Assembly (NCBI RefSeq): GCF_963676275.1
Contig: NZ_OY781091.1
Coordinates: forward strand, 3,016,775-3,080,774
Source: an uncultured Cohaesibacter sp.
GTDB lineage: Bacteria > Pseudomonadota > Alphaproteobacteria > Rhizobiales > Cohaesibacteraceae
DNA length: 64,000 nt
Direction of reading: 5' to 3'
The notes beneath the pieces were generated by a model that saw only the letters and a list, made by a program, of their open reading frames with translations, had not been told where the DNA came from and ran no database searches. Both the position numbers and the translations under genes were made by a program. Positions 16,524 through 25,036 of the stretch are shown in pieces; the first letter of the stretch is position 1, and each line of letters opens with the position of its first letter.

Positions 16524-17667
16524 GAAGGCAAGGCTGGGATTTGGCCTGCTGATGCTGCTAAAATCCCTGACAGTGCGCAAGGGGCGGGTTCTGGTCGCCA
16601 TCGCCTCTATCATGGTTGGCGCCACGGTGGTGACGGCGCTGACAAGCCTCTATTTCGACGTTTCCGAAAAAATGAGCCACGAATTGCGCGCCTATGGAGC
16701 CAATTTCTTCCTCGGCCCCAGCGATCAGGCCAAGCCGCATCACATCACGGTCGCGGACTATGAGGCCGTTCTGTCCGGCATCGATCCGGAGAAACTCACC
16801 GGGGCCAGTCCGTTCCTTTATGGCATTGTCAAGCTCAAGCTCGGCGATGCCGTTATGGCTGGCGTTGACTTCAAGGGGCTGCGCAAGATCTATCCCAACT
16901 GGCAGCTCGAAGGCAGCTGGATCAATGTCGATTTCGATGACCGCAACTGCATGATCGGCCGCACATTGGCCGACGCCATGGAGCTTGAGGTCGGCAGCAG
17001 TTTCGATGTGGTCGGGCGCGACAGTGGCGAACAGATCTCGCTGCGTGTCAAGGGCATCATAGAAAGCGGCGAAGCACAGGACGACCAGATTCTGGTCAAT
17101 CTTCCCGTGGCCCGCCGCCTGCTGGCAAGGCCGGATGCCGTCGATCTGGCGATGCTCAGCATCGTCGCAACAGGACATGACGCCGAAAATCTGGCAGCAA
17201 CCATCAATCAGGCAAATCCTCAGTTGGACGCCAAGCCGATCCGCAAGATCGCCCAGTCCGACGGCAAGATCCTGGACAAGATCGAAGGCTTCATGGCACT
17301 GGTCGCCGGCATCATCCTGATCATTACCAGCCTCTGCGTCAATGCCATCCTGTCAGCGATGGTGGTCGAGCGCAGCCGCGAAATCGGCCTGCAAAAAGCA
17401 CTTGGCGCCGATGACGGTGCCATCATTCGCCAATTTGTAACCGAAACCCTGCTGATCGGCCTTATCGGCATACTGCTTGGTCTGTTGCTGGGCTTTGGTG
17501 TCGCCCAGCTTCTGGGGCAAACGGTATTCAACGCCTGGGTTTCAATCCGCTTTGTCGTAATCCCGCTGACCGCAGGCGTATCTCTGCTGGCCGCCATGAT
17601 CGCAGCCATCATTCCAATCAGACGCGCGGTCAGGGTTCTTCCAGCCCTCGTCCTCAAAGGAGAGTAG
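16510..17667 (+). CDS. ABC transporter permease, FtsX/MacB-like (second of two)
   Basis: The product has 385 residues with the same layout as the preceding permease: an N-terminal helix (about 24-45), an extracytoplasmic domain starting ELRAYGANFFLGPS, and three C-terminal helices with the coupling segment SREIGLQKALGADDGAII. Its start lies 14 bp inside the end of the previous gene, so the two are translationally coupled and probably form a heterodimer. The motif ELRAYGAN/ELKAYGSN is shared by both paralogues, which points to an old duplication. The downstream ATPase gene begins one base after its stop codon. Confidence 0.9.
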   Translation: MAANKKARLGFGLLMLLKSLTVRKGRVLVAIASIMVGATVVTALTSLYFDVSEKMSHELRAYGANFFLGPSDQAKPHHITVADYEAVLSGIDPEKLTGASPFLYGIVKLKLGDAVMAGVDFKGLRKIYPNWQLEGSWINVDFDDRNCMIGRTLADAMELEVGSSFDVVGRDSGEQISLRVKGIIESGEAQDDQILVNLPVARRLLARPDAVDLAMLSIVATGHDAENLAATINQANPQLDAKPIRKIAQSDGKILDKIEGFMALVAGIILIITSLCVNAILSAMVVERSREIGLQKALGADDGAIIRQFVTETLLIGLIGILLGLLLGFGVAQLLGQTVFNAWVSIRFVVIPLTAGVSLLAAMIAAIIPIRRAVRVLPALVLKGE

Positions 17668-17668
17668 A

Positions 17669-18382
17669 ATGGACCAATTGTCACTTCAGACCATCACCGC
17701 GCCATCCGGCAGCGCTACAGCGGACACCTCTTCAGAGCAGGTCATCCGCACAATCGGCCTGTGCAAGCATTTCGGCTCCGTCAAGGCCCTCGACCAGATC
17801 GATATTTCCATCACCAAGGGCGAATTTGTCTCCATCATGGGACCATCCGGTTCGGGCAAGACGACTTTGCTCAACATCCTCTCCTGCCTCGATGTGCCGA
17901 CATCGGGCAGCTACTATCTGGGTGGCACTGACATCTCCGACATGAGCGAGGCGGAACGGGCGGTGGCAAGGCGCGAGAAGATCGGCCTTGTCTTTCAGCA
18001 ATTTCACCTGATCCCCTATCTCAACGCGCTGGAAAATGTCATGCTGGCCCAGCATTATCACAGCATCGCCGATGCAGACGAGGCACAGGCTATATTGGAA
18101 AAGGTCGGCCTTGGACAGCGCGCCAGCCATTTGCCATCGCAGCTTTCAGGCGGCGAACAACAGCGCGTCTGCGTGGCCCGTGCATTGGTCAATGAACCAG
18201 CGATCATCTTTGCGGACGAACCGACCGGCAACCTTGATGAAGAAAACGAAGCCCTGATCATCGACCTTTTCAAACGCCTCAACAAGGATGGACGCACCAT
18301 CGCGCTTGTCACCCATAACCCGGAAATCGGTGCCATGGCCGACAGAACCATTCGCCTGCGCCACGGTCATCTGGAGGCTTGA
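17669..18382 (+). CDS. ABC transporter ATP-binding protein (LolD/MacB type)
   Basis: This 237-residue ATPase energises the two FtsX-like permeases encoded upstream. Walker A is GPSGSGKTT (58-66), the Q-loop is VFQQFHLIPYLNALENV, the signature is LSGGEQQRV, Walker B reads AIIFADEPTGNLD, and an H-loop VTHN is present. The N-terminus carries about 25 extra residues with no clear function. The gene starts directly after the permease stop, which confirms one transcription unit. Sequence alone places it in the MacB/LolD subfamily; its location assigns it to the Fet/Cft-type iron system. Confidence 0.93.
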   Translation: MDQLSLQTITAPSGSATADTSSEQVIRTIGLCKHFGSVKALDQIDISITKGEFVSIMGPSGSGKTTLLNILSCLDVPTSGSYYLGGTDISDMSEAERAVARREKIGLVFQQFHLIPYLNALENVMLAQHYHSIADADEAQAILEKVGLGQRASHLPSQLSGGEQQRVCVARALVNEPAIIFADEPTGNLDEENEALIIDLFKRLNKDGRTIALVTHNPEIGAMADRTIRLRHGHLEA

Positions 18383-18389
18383 GGTCGCC

Positions 18390-18875
18390 ATGAAAAGGGT
18401 CATTGCAATGCTCTTTGCCAGCCTGTTGACGCTGGCCGGATGTAAGGATCAGGAACCCGTGCGGGTTGGCGCAAAAGCGCCGGACATTTCGGTGATGACG
18501 TCTGACGGTGACAAGGTGGATCTGGCGTCCTTCAGCGGCAAGGTGGTGTTCGTGAATTTCTGGTGGTCCGGCTGCGGCCCCTGTCTGGCAGAGATGCCCG
18601 AAATCGATCAGGTCTACAAGGCGCTGGACGAACGCGGTTTCACGGTTTTCTCGGTCAATTTCGGCCAAGACCCGGAGGTGATCCGAAACACCGCCCGCAG
18701 ATTGAATGTGAGCTACCCGCTATTGTCCGACCAGCTCAAGATTTCCGCCGCCCGCTATGGCGTGAGCGCTGCCCCGACATCTTTTCTGATTGATCGGGAT
18801 GGCATCCTAAAAGAGGTCATCTATGGACCTCTCACCAAAGCGCAACTGACAGAAAAGGTGGAAAGCATCCTCTGA
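18390..18875 (+). CDS. TlpA-like lipoprotein thioredoxin (first)
   Basis: The 161-residue envelope protein has a lipoprotein signal peptide ending LAG-Cys18, then a TlpA/ResA-type thioredoxin fold with the redox pair C62-x2-C65 (SGCGPC) and the cis-proline segment AAPTSFLID. It starts seven bases after the ATPase stop. Fet/Cft clusters normally end with two such thioredoxins; they are thought to keep cysteines of the DUF2318 protein or iron reduced, but this has not been proven in detail. The start at ATG 18390 is fixed by the signal peptide. Confidence 0.9.
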   Translation: MKRVIAMLFASLLTLAGCKDQEPVRVGAKAPDISVMTSDGDKVDLASFSGKVVFVNFWWSGCGPCLAEMPEIDQVYKALDERGFTVFSVNFGQDPEVIRNTARRLNVSYPLLSDQLKISAARYGVSAAPTSFLIDRDGILKEVIYGPLTKAQLTEKVESIL

Positions 18876-18892
18876 CAAGCCAACGGAAGCGA

Positions 18893-19219
18893 CTAGTTGT
18901 CCGCTTCCGTGGCAAAGGCCGCAATGGCTTCGATTTCCTCGGCCGTCAGGCCCGACTTCATCCGGTCTTTCATGCTCTTTGCGGGCTGTCCCAACTGATA
19001 GCTCAGGAGCTTTTCTTCAATCTCTTGGCTTGTCATGTCATGCAATTTTCGACTCCGGCCAAGAGCCTTCTTTTCGCCCGTTGTCCCATGGCAATTGGCG
19101 CAACGATCCGCATAGAGGCGCAGCCCCTGATCAATTTCAGCAGACTGGGCATTTGGCGCCAAAACGATCAGAGAAATGAACATTGGCAAGGCAGTTCCGA
19201 GCTGATGGAAAAATCGCAT
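18893..19219 (-). CDS. Small class I cytochrome c
   Basis: The 108-residue periplasmic monohaem cytochrome has a signal peptide (cleavage near NAQSA/E), haem site C40-A-N-C43-H44 and candidate axial methionines 83 and 87. It is encoded antisense, between the two thioredoxin genes: the first ends 17 bp from its stop codon, and the second starts about 46 bp beyond its own start. It could pass electrons between the inner-membrane redox chain and the iron-uptake proteins, but its opposite orientation means it needs its own promoter, placed in the short gap 19220-19265. Confidence 0.9.
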   Translation of the reverse strand: MRFFHQLGTALPMFISLIVLAPNAQSAEIDQGLRLYADRCANCHGTTGEKKALGRSRKLHDMTSQEIEEKLLSYQLGQPAKSMKDRMKSGLTAEEIEAIAAFATEADN

Positions 19220-19265
19220 ATGAAATCCGTTTTATAATTAATTACAAAAGGTTAGTTACCCCATA

Positions 19266-19772
19266 ATGTCAGTTTTAGAGCCATATTTCAAAGCTTTCAT
19301 GCTGTTTTGCACCCTTGTTTCCATAACGGCCTGCAAAGAGAATGCATTGGTGGAAAAAGGCGCGACGGCACCGGAATTCGGCGTCATAGACCTCGATGGA
19401 CAGAGTGTTCAGCTTGGCGAATTCGGCGGTAAAATTACGGTGCTGAATTTCTGGCAAGGTGGCTGCATACCCTGTCTTACGGAGATGCCTCACCTTCAGG
19501 CCCTGCATGAGCAATATAAGGATCAGCGAGTCCGGATATTGTCCGTCAACAGCGGTGGCAGCGCCAAGATTATCCAAAACGCCATCGCGGAAACCGGCGT
19601 TTCCTACGAGTTCGCCATAGATGAACTCAATGTCGCTTCAGCGCGCTATCAGATCCATTTCTTCCCGACCACTTTCGTCATCGACAAGAAGGGCATCATT
19701 CGTGAAAAGATGATGGGCGAGATCAAGCAAGACAGCGTCGCCACATTGCTCGATGAAATGATCAAGGAATGA
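19266..19772 (+). CDS. TlpA-like lipoprotein thioredoxin (second)
   Basis: The product has 168 residues with a lipoprotein signal (SITA-Cys23), then a thioredoxin fold with C67-x2-C70 (GGCIPC) and the cis-proline region FFPTTFVID. It is related to the upstream thioredoxin (shared NFW-x2-GC-x-PCLxEMP pattern) and is the expected last member of the Fet/Cft-type cluster. The cytochrome c gene separates it from the rest of the operon, so it probably has a separate promoter divergent from that of the cytochrome. No terminator is evident after its stop. Confidence 0.88.
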   Translation: MSVLEPYFKAFMLFCTLVSITACKENALVEKGATAPEFGVIDLDGQSVQLGEFGGKITVLNFWQGGCIPCLTEMPHLQALHEQYKDQRVRILSVNSGGSAKIIQNAIAETGVSYEFAIDELNVASARYQIHFFPTTFVIDKKGIIREKMMGEIKQDSVATLLDEMIKE

Positions 19773-19889
19773 GAGAAGCCATCAAGGGCATGGCCAGTTT
19801 CCCCCGCTAGCCCTACTCCCGCTTAAGCCAGCGGATACCGCGACGCCAACCATCACACAGCGCAAAGCAAGATCAGAAAAGCGGCCAAC

Positions 19890-19915
19890 AAAAAAGGCTG
19901 CCGAAGCAACCTTTT
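19890..19915 (-). terminator. Rho-independent terminator of tRNA-Leu
   Basis: On the minus strand AAAAGG-T-TGC and GCA-G-CCTTTT pair around a TTCG tetraloop and are followed by six T. It lies about 40 bp after the tRNA 3' end. Confidence 0.85.
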
Positions 19916-19952
19916 GTTTCCAAGGAGGAAATTCTATTTCCAAGAGTAAACT

Positions 19953-20039
19953 TGGTGCGGCCGAGAAGACTCGAACTTCCACGGGAGTTACCCCACAGCG
20001 ACCTCAACGCTGCGCGTCTACCAATTCCGCCACGGCCGC
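19953..20039 (-). tRNA. tRNA-Leu (anticodon GAG)
   Basis: The 87-nt gene on the minus strand has acceptor arms GCGGCCG and CGGCCGC, a long variable arm as expected for leucine tRNA, the anticodon stem CAGCG/CGCTG with loop TTGAGGT (anticodon GAG), a T-arm containing GTTCGAGTC, and an encoded CCA end (TGG at 19953-19955 on the plus strand). It reads CUC/CUU codons. Confidence 0.97.
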
Positions 20040-20222
20040 AAACCGTGTTTGATCAAGGATATTTCCTTGTTGGTGGCGTGTAACTATCAAATTAGATTTG
20101 CCCACACAAGCCATTAAGATGGCGATCAACAACAAATGTGGAAAGTTGATGACAAACCCTTGGAATTTTTCGCAAGGACGAAATTTTTGCGAATAATCAA
20201 GGCTGTAAAACCACCCTGTAGA

Positions 20223-20495
20223 TCAGCCCGAGACCCGGTGAATACCGCGGATGGGTCGCCATTCCGGACTGCGCATGAGAAGGCGCGTAATGGAAATCCC
20301 AACCTTTTCACCGCGCAGAATCACCTGCCCATGTGCGACGGGAATATCATTGGCCAAAATCAGACAATCATCCTCTTCATGCGCGTCCAGCTCGATGACC
20401 GCACCTCGCCCCATGCGCAAAAGCTGATGAATGGGAATTTCAGTTGTGCCCAGCACGACAGAAATATTAATGGTAATGGAATCTAGATTAGCCAC
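20223..20495 (-). CDS. FliN/FliM-type switch-domain protein (orphan)
   Basis: The 90-residue protein consists almost only of a SpoA/FliN C-terminal domain (ISVVLGTTEIPIHQLLRMGRG ... GQVILRGEKVGISITRL), the part of the flagellar C-ring switch that binds FliM and export components. The GTG at 20495 is preferred because AAGGG ends six bases before it; a GTG at 20519 is the longer option. No flagellar gene is nearby, so it is either a displaced fliN paralogue or a domain reused in another role. It is transcribed divergently from lipB. Confidence 0.85.
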   Translation of the reverse strand: MANLDSITINISVVLGTTEIPIHQLLRMGRGAVIELDAHEEDDCLILANDIPVAHGQVILRGEKVGISITRLLMRSPEWRPIRGIHRVSG

Positions 20496-20629
20496 GATGC
20501 ACCCTTCCGTGTTACCCACGGATTGACTATGTGAGACATTAACAGAGTGTTACCTTCTTTGGTAAATGAAATATTAACAAAGAAGCGCAAATCGGAAGCG
20601 GACCACAAGGGACCACAGATCAAACGACC

Positions 20630-21352
20630 ATGAAGAGCAGCAATCAGGACCAGCATTCACTTGATCATCGCCATGATGCCATTGGCCCCATGATGTCAAC
20701 AACCGGCGAGCCTGTCGACTGGATTATTTCGGAGCGCTTGATTCCCTATCCAGAAGCGATGGTTTTCATGGAAAACAGGATTGCGGCAATCGCTGAAGGC
20801 AAGGCCCGGGAATGCGTCTGGCTGCTGGAGCATCCCCCGCTCTATACTGCTGGCACCAGCGCAGATCCCGCCGATCTTGTCGCCCCGGACCGTTTCGATG
20901 TTTTCACCACAGGACGCGGTGGCCAATATACCTACCACGGCCCCGGCCAGCGTATTGCATATGTCATGCTGGACCTGAAACGTCGCCAGCAGGACATCCG
21001 GCTGTTTGTCGAAAGCCTTGAAAACTGGATCATCAACACCCTAGCCGAACATAATATCAAGGGCGAACGCCGCAAGGAGCGCGTCGGCGTCTGGGTGCCG
21101 CGTCCGGAAAAAGGCCCCGGCGTGGAAGACAAGATCGCCGCCATCGGCATTCGCGTCAGGAAATGGGTCACCTTTCACGGCATCAGCCTCAATATCGAAC
21201 CGGACCTTGAGCATTATGGCGGCATCGTCCCCTGCGGCATTGCCCAGCATGGCGTCACGAGTTTCGTCGATCTGGGATATCCCATCACCATGCCTGACGT
21301 TGACATGACCCTGCGGGAAGAGTTCGAGCGCATCTTCGGGGTAACATCCTGA
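20630..21352 (+). CDS. lipB: Octanoyl-[acyl-carrier-protein]:protein N-octanoyltransferase
   Basis: The 240-residue cytoplasmic enzyme transfers octanoate from acyl carrier protein to lipoyl domains, the first step of lipoate synthesis. Motifs are [10 protein letters not shown], the substrate loop [13 protein letters not shown], catalytic Lys168 ([12 protein letters not shown]) and the nucleophile Cys202 in [12 protein letters not shown]. Its length fits the family, with a short extra N-terminal tail of about 25 residues rich in His and Asp. It is monocistronic here. Confidence 0.96.
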   Translation: MKSSNQDQHSLDHRHDAIGPMMSTTGEPVDWIISERLIPYPEAMVFMENRIAAIAEGKARECVWLLEHPPLYTAGTSADPADLVAPDRFDVFTTGRGGQYTYHGPGQRIAYVMLDLKRRQQDIRLFVESLENWIINTLAEHNIKGERRKERVGVWVPRPEKGPGVEDKIAAIGIRVRKWVTFHGISLNIEPDLEHYGGIVPCGIAQHGVTSFVDLGYPITMPDVDMTLREEFERIFGVTS

Positions 21353-21525
21353 GCCTGCCCACCGGACCGAATTCACGAACACACCCATAAAGAGAAAGTT
21401 CGAGAAAAGCGCCTTTTGATATTAACCACTGCGCGCTAAATATCCCGCCAGACGGTTTGCGTTAAGAGTTTGTTAGGGTAGTTTTAAAGCCACCTTACAA
21501 CTCACAGCCAAACTGCGGGTGCGTT

Positions 21526-21705
21526 ATGCCTTACGATCAGATGAGACACTTTCTGCAGGACGAAACGGCCGCCGCAACATTGGAGTATCTGGTTCTGGCA
21601 GCCATGATCGCCCTTTTGTGGATTACTGCCGGCAAGCAATATATTGCAGAAATCAGCGATGCCTTCGGCCAGATCGCCGGTGAAATTTCCGACATCAGAC
21701 TCTGA
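21526..21705 (+). CDS. Small Flp-pilin-like membrane protein
   Basis: An open frame of 59 codons starts at ATG 21526 and ends at TGA 21703-21705. The product begins with a short polar stretch ending DETAAATLEY, followed by a hydrophobic helix (LVLAAMIALLWITAG) and a short amphipathic tail. This is the layout of Flp/type IVb pilins, in which a prepilin peptidase cuts before the GATxxEY-like site; here the motif is AAATLEY, so the processing glycine is not present in its usual form. No tad genes are nearby, so it may be an orphan pilin or another small membrane protein. Confidence 0.6.
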   Translation: MPYDQMRHFLQDETAAATLEYLVLAAMIALLWITAGKQYIAEISDAFGQIAGEISDIRL

Positions 21706-21727
21706 ATTCTGCCGATAGAAACGCAAA

Positions 21728-21750
21728 CAACCCGACCTCGGGCCGGGTTG
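21728..21750. terminator. Hairpin between the Flp-like gene and pccA
   Basis: CAACCCG (21728-21734) pairs with CGGGTTG (21744-21750) around a 9-nt loop. On the minus strand it is followed by TTTGCGTTTC, so it may terminate pccA transcription; on the plus strand no T-run follows. Confidence 0.55.
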
Positions 21751-21781
21751 CTGATATCCTGTGAGGGCTTTGGCCAAACAA

Positions 21782-23818
21782 TCAGGCCGCATCACTCGCC
21801 GACGTTTCAAATTCCATCATCACCGTGTCGACGGCCAGACTGTCTCCCGGAGCTACACAGATCTTGGATACGACCAGATCGCGCTCGGCCCTGAGCACAT
21901 TCTCCATCTTCATCGCTTCCACGGTTGCCAGTGCCTCTCCGGCCTGCACCTTCTGCCCTTCCTTGACAGCGAGGGCGACCACGAGGCCCGGCATCGGACA
22001 AAGCAGCAGATTGGAGGTGTCAGGAGGAATGCGGACAGGCAGAATGGCCTCCAGAGCGGCAATATGCGGCAGCATGACCTTCACTTCCCGCTTCACGCCC
22101 TTGTGGGTCAGGATATAGGAATTCAATCCTCGCCTCACCTGCACGATCATTTCGCGACCACCGATCACACCACACCAGAGCTTCCAGCCCGGTGCCCAGT
22201 CAGACAGCGCCGAAACGACGTGATCATTGGGCAATATCAGATCCATGTCGATCGGAGTCGTCGGCTTGCCGCCTCGATAACGGATGGTGTAGCGCGTCTG
22301 CTTGTCAAATGCGGCAACCCAATGCTCATGCATTTTCATCGAGTCCAGCTTGCGCTTGTCCTTGAAGCGATGCAGCCGGTCATGCATGACCACTTCCATG
22401 GAAGTCGCCACACAGGCAAGCGCCAGTTCAGTTTCCTCATCCCAATGCCCACCTTCGAAACCATCAGGATATTCCTCGGCAATGAAGCCTGTAGTGATGT
22501 CACCGGAGCGCCATTTGGGATGCTCCATCAGCGCTGTGAGGAATGGAATATTATGTTCGATCCCGTCGATGATGAAGGCGTCGAGCGCCCGCGACATGTG
22601 ATCGATTGCCGATAAGCGATCCGGCCCGTGGGTGCAGAGCTTGGCAATCATCGGATCATAGAACATGGTGATCTCGGATCCGGCTTCCACGCCGGTATCG
22701 TTGCGAATGGTCAGGCCATCAGCGGTCCCTTCCAGCGGCGGGCGGTAATCGACCAGTCGCCCGATGGAGGGCAGGAAATTGCGCAATGGATCTTCAGCAT
22801 AGATGCGCGACTCGATCGCCCAGCCATTGATCGTCACATCCTCCTGCGCCAGCGCCAGCCGCTCTCCATTGGCGATATGAATCATCTGCTCGACCAGATC
22901 CACCCCGGTGATCAGTTCGGTAACCGGATGCTCCACCTGCAGCCGGGTATTCATTTCGAGAAAATAGAAATTCTTGTCCTTGTCGACAATGAACTCCACG
23001 GTACCTGCGGAGTGATAGCCGACCGCCTTGGCCAATGCCACGGCCTGTTCGCCCATCGCCTTGCGCGTGGCCGGATCAAGGAAGGAAGACGGAGCCTCCT
23101 CGATAACCTTCTGGTTCCGGCGCTGAATGGAGCATTCGCGCTCATTGAGATAGATGGCGTTGCCATGTTTGTCTGCCAGCACCTGAATCTCGATATGACG
23201 CGGCCCAACGACATATTTCTCGATAAAGCAGCGATCATCGCCGAAAGATGATTTGGCTTCCGATTTGGCCCGCTCAAAGCCTTCTGACGCCTCTTTTTCA
23301 TTCCAGGCGATGCGCATGCCCTTGCCGCCACCACCAGCCGAAGCCTTGATCATCACCGGATAACCGATCTCGCCAGCAATGCGCACCGCTTCTTCGGCAT
23401 CCTTGATCACGCCCATATGGCCCGGAACGGTTGAAACCTTGGCCCCCAGAGCGAATTTCTTGGATTCGATCTTGTCGCCCATCGCTTCAATCGCAGCAAC
23501 AGGCGGGCCGATAAACTCGATACCGGCCTCACCCAGCGCCTTGCAAAAGGCCGCATTCTCAGACAGGAAGCCATAACCGGGATGAACAGCCTCAGCGCCG
23601 GTCTCCTTGCAGATCCGGATGATCTGATCCCCCAGCAAATAGGACTGGTTGGCCGGAGGCGGTCCGATGCAAACAGCTTCATCGGCCATCTGCACATGCA
23701 TCGCATCCCGGTCCGCTTCCGAATAGATGGCCACGGTCTGGATGCCCATTTTCTGCGCCGATTTGATAACGCGGCAGGCGATTTCACCACGATTTGCAAT
23801 CAGTATTTTCTTGAACAT
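21782..23818 (-). CDS. pccA: Propionyl-CoA carboxylase, biotin-containing alpha subunit
   Basis: The 678-residue subunit joins a biotin carboxylase domain (start KKILIANRGEIACRV, ATP-grasp loop KASAGGGGKGMRI, EMNTRLQVEHPVTE) to a middle region and a C-terminal biotin carrier domain with biotinyl-Lys637 in EAMKMEN. With PccB (27221-28753) it converts propionyl-CoA to methylmalonyl-CoA, which feeds odd-chain and branched amino-acid carbon into the TCA cycle. The length and the internal BT domain match propionyl-CoA rather than acetyl-CoA carboxylases. The gene stands alone on the minus strand. Confidence 0.96.
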   Translation of the reverse strand: MFKKILIANRGEIACRVIKSAQKMGIQTVAIYSEADRDAMHVQMADEAVCIGPPPANQSYLLGDQIIRICKETGAEAVHPGYGFLSENAAFCKALGEAGIEFIGPPVAAIEAMGDKIESKKFALGAKVSTVPGHMGVIKDAEEAVRIAGEIGYPVMIKASAGGGGKGMRIAWNEKEASEGFERAKSEAKSSFGDDRCFIEKYVVGPRHIEIQVLADKHGNAIYLNERECSIQRRNQKVIEEAPSSFLDPATRKAMGEQAVALAKAVGYHSAGTVEFIVDKDKNFYFLEMNTRLQVEHPVTELITGVDLVEQMIHIANGERLALAQEDVTINGWAIESRIYAEDPLRNFLPSIGRLVDYRPPLEGTADGLTIRNDTGVEAGSEITMFYDPMIAKLCTHGPDRLSAIDHMSRALDAFIIDGIEHNIPFLTALMEHPKWRSGDITTGFIAEEYPDGFEGGHWDEETELALACVATSMEVVMHDRLHRFKDKRKLDSMKMHEHWVAAFDKQTRYTIRYRGGKPTTPIDMDLILPNDHVVSALSDWAPGWKLWCGVIGGREMIVQVRRGLNSYILTHKGVKREVKVMLPHIAALEAILPVRIPPDTSNLLLCPMPGLVVALAVKEGQKVQAGEALATVEAMKMENVLRAERDLVVSKICVAPGDSLAVDTVMMEFETSASDAA

Positions 23819-24159
23819 GACAATCCTGCTAATGTCCTTTTTCCCCTACGCTGCCACAAGGCAAAAGCGCTATGGACCATTCGGATTGGATCACCCCCAT
23901 ACAGTCATTCTGTCGGCGTCGATCCGGCGGAATAGATCTCAGAGGCATTTTGTAAAGCGCAGGTCTACAGAGTACAATTCGGACCATCGAAGGAATATTT
24001 TGAAAACATCGACATTTCAGATAGTTAAATAAATTTCATGAGACTATTTGATAAGCTTCAATGATGCGCAAGCAACAAGACACAACCATTTAGTACAAAT
24101 ACGAAGCCTATGGCTTTCCCTCGCAATTTGATTATTGATATGCATGTAACCAAATCAGA
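23819..24159. other. Intergenic stretch between pccA and folP
   Basis: A region of about 340 bp, AT-rich towards folP, must contain the divergent promoters of pccA and the fol genes. No convincing promoter, operator, small gene or structured RNA was found by eye. Confidence 0.4.
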
Positions 24160-25032
24160 ATGCGCGACATAAAAGGTGCCAACAAGATGACAATGACCAC
24201 CAGCCCCATAAAGTTGGGCCCGATTAGCTGGACGCCCTCGGCTGCTCCACTCATCATGGGCATCATCAATGTAACCCCGGATTCCTTTTCCGACGGTGGT
24301 CAGTTTCTGGCGCAGGACAATGCATTGAACCACGCAAGGCAACTGGCAGAAGAAGGTGCAGACATTCTCGATATCGGAGGAGAATCCACCCGCCCCGGCG
24401 CAGCCCTTGTCTCCGAAGAGGAAGAATTGGAGCGTGTTGTTCCTGCCATCAGGAACATTGCCCAGGCCAATCTCGGCCGCGCCATTTCGATCGATACCTA
24501 CAAGGCCCGCGTCGCAGAGAAGACCCTTGAGGCCGGTGCCCACATCATCAATGATGTCTGGGGCTTGCAACGGGAACCGGACATTGCCAAAGCCGCCGCC
24601 GCCCATCGCGCGCCCGTCATCATCAATCACTGGGAAAAGGAACGGCAAAGCGACATCGATATTCTCGATCAGATGAAACGCTTTTTCGACCGTTCCATCG
24701 AGATTGCCCTTCAGGCTGGCGTCAGGGAAAGCGAGATCATTCTTGACCCCGGTTTCGGCTTCGCCAAGGACGCAGCAGAAAATATCGATATTTTAGCCAG
24801 ACTTGAACAATTGTGCGATTGGGGTTATCCATTGTTGGTAGGCACTTCACGCAAGAGATTTATCGGCAGCTTGACCGGTCGGGAGGAACCACGGGATCGG
24901 GTCTTCGGCACTGTCGCCTCGAATGTGATTGCCCTGATGAAGGGAGCTGCCATTTTCCGCGTGCATGACGTGGCCGCCCACAAGGACGCCCTCGCCGTAG
25001 CCCACGCAACAGCCAAGAAACAACGGACCTGA
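24160..25032 (+). CDS. folP: Dihydropteroate synthase
   Basis: The 290-residue enzyme joins p-aminobenzoate to 7,8-dihydropterin pyrophosphate in folate synthesis and is the target of sulfonamides. Signatures are MGIINVTPDSFSDGG, DIGGESTRPGA, INDVWGL and the C-terminal GTSRKRFIG. ATG 24187 is an equally good start (AAAAGGTG lies about eight bases upstream) and would shorten the protein by nine residues. It is the first gene of a folP-folB-folK operon. Confidence 0.95.
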   Translation: MRDIKGANKMTMTTSPIKLGPISWTPSAAPLIMGIINVTPDSFSDGGQFLAQDNALNHARQLAEEGADILDIGGESTRPGAALVSEEEELERVVPAIRNIAQANLGRAISIDTYKARVAEKTLEAGAHIINDVWGLQREPDIAKAAAAHRAPVIINHWEKERQSDIDILDQMKRFFDRSIEIALQAGVRESEIILDPGFGFAKDAAENIDILARLEQLCDWGYPLLVGTSRKRFIGSLTGREEPRDRVFGTVASNVIALMKGAAIFRVHDVAAHKDALAVAHATAKKQRT

Positions 25033-25036
25033 CCCC

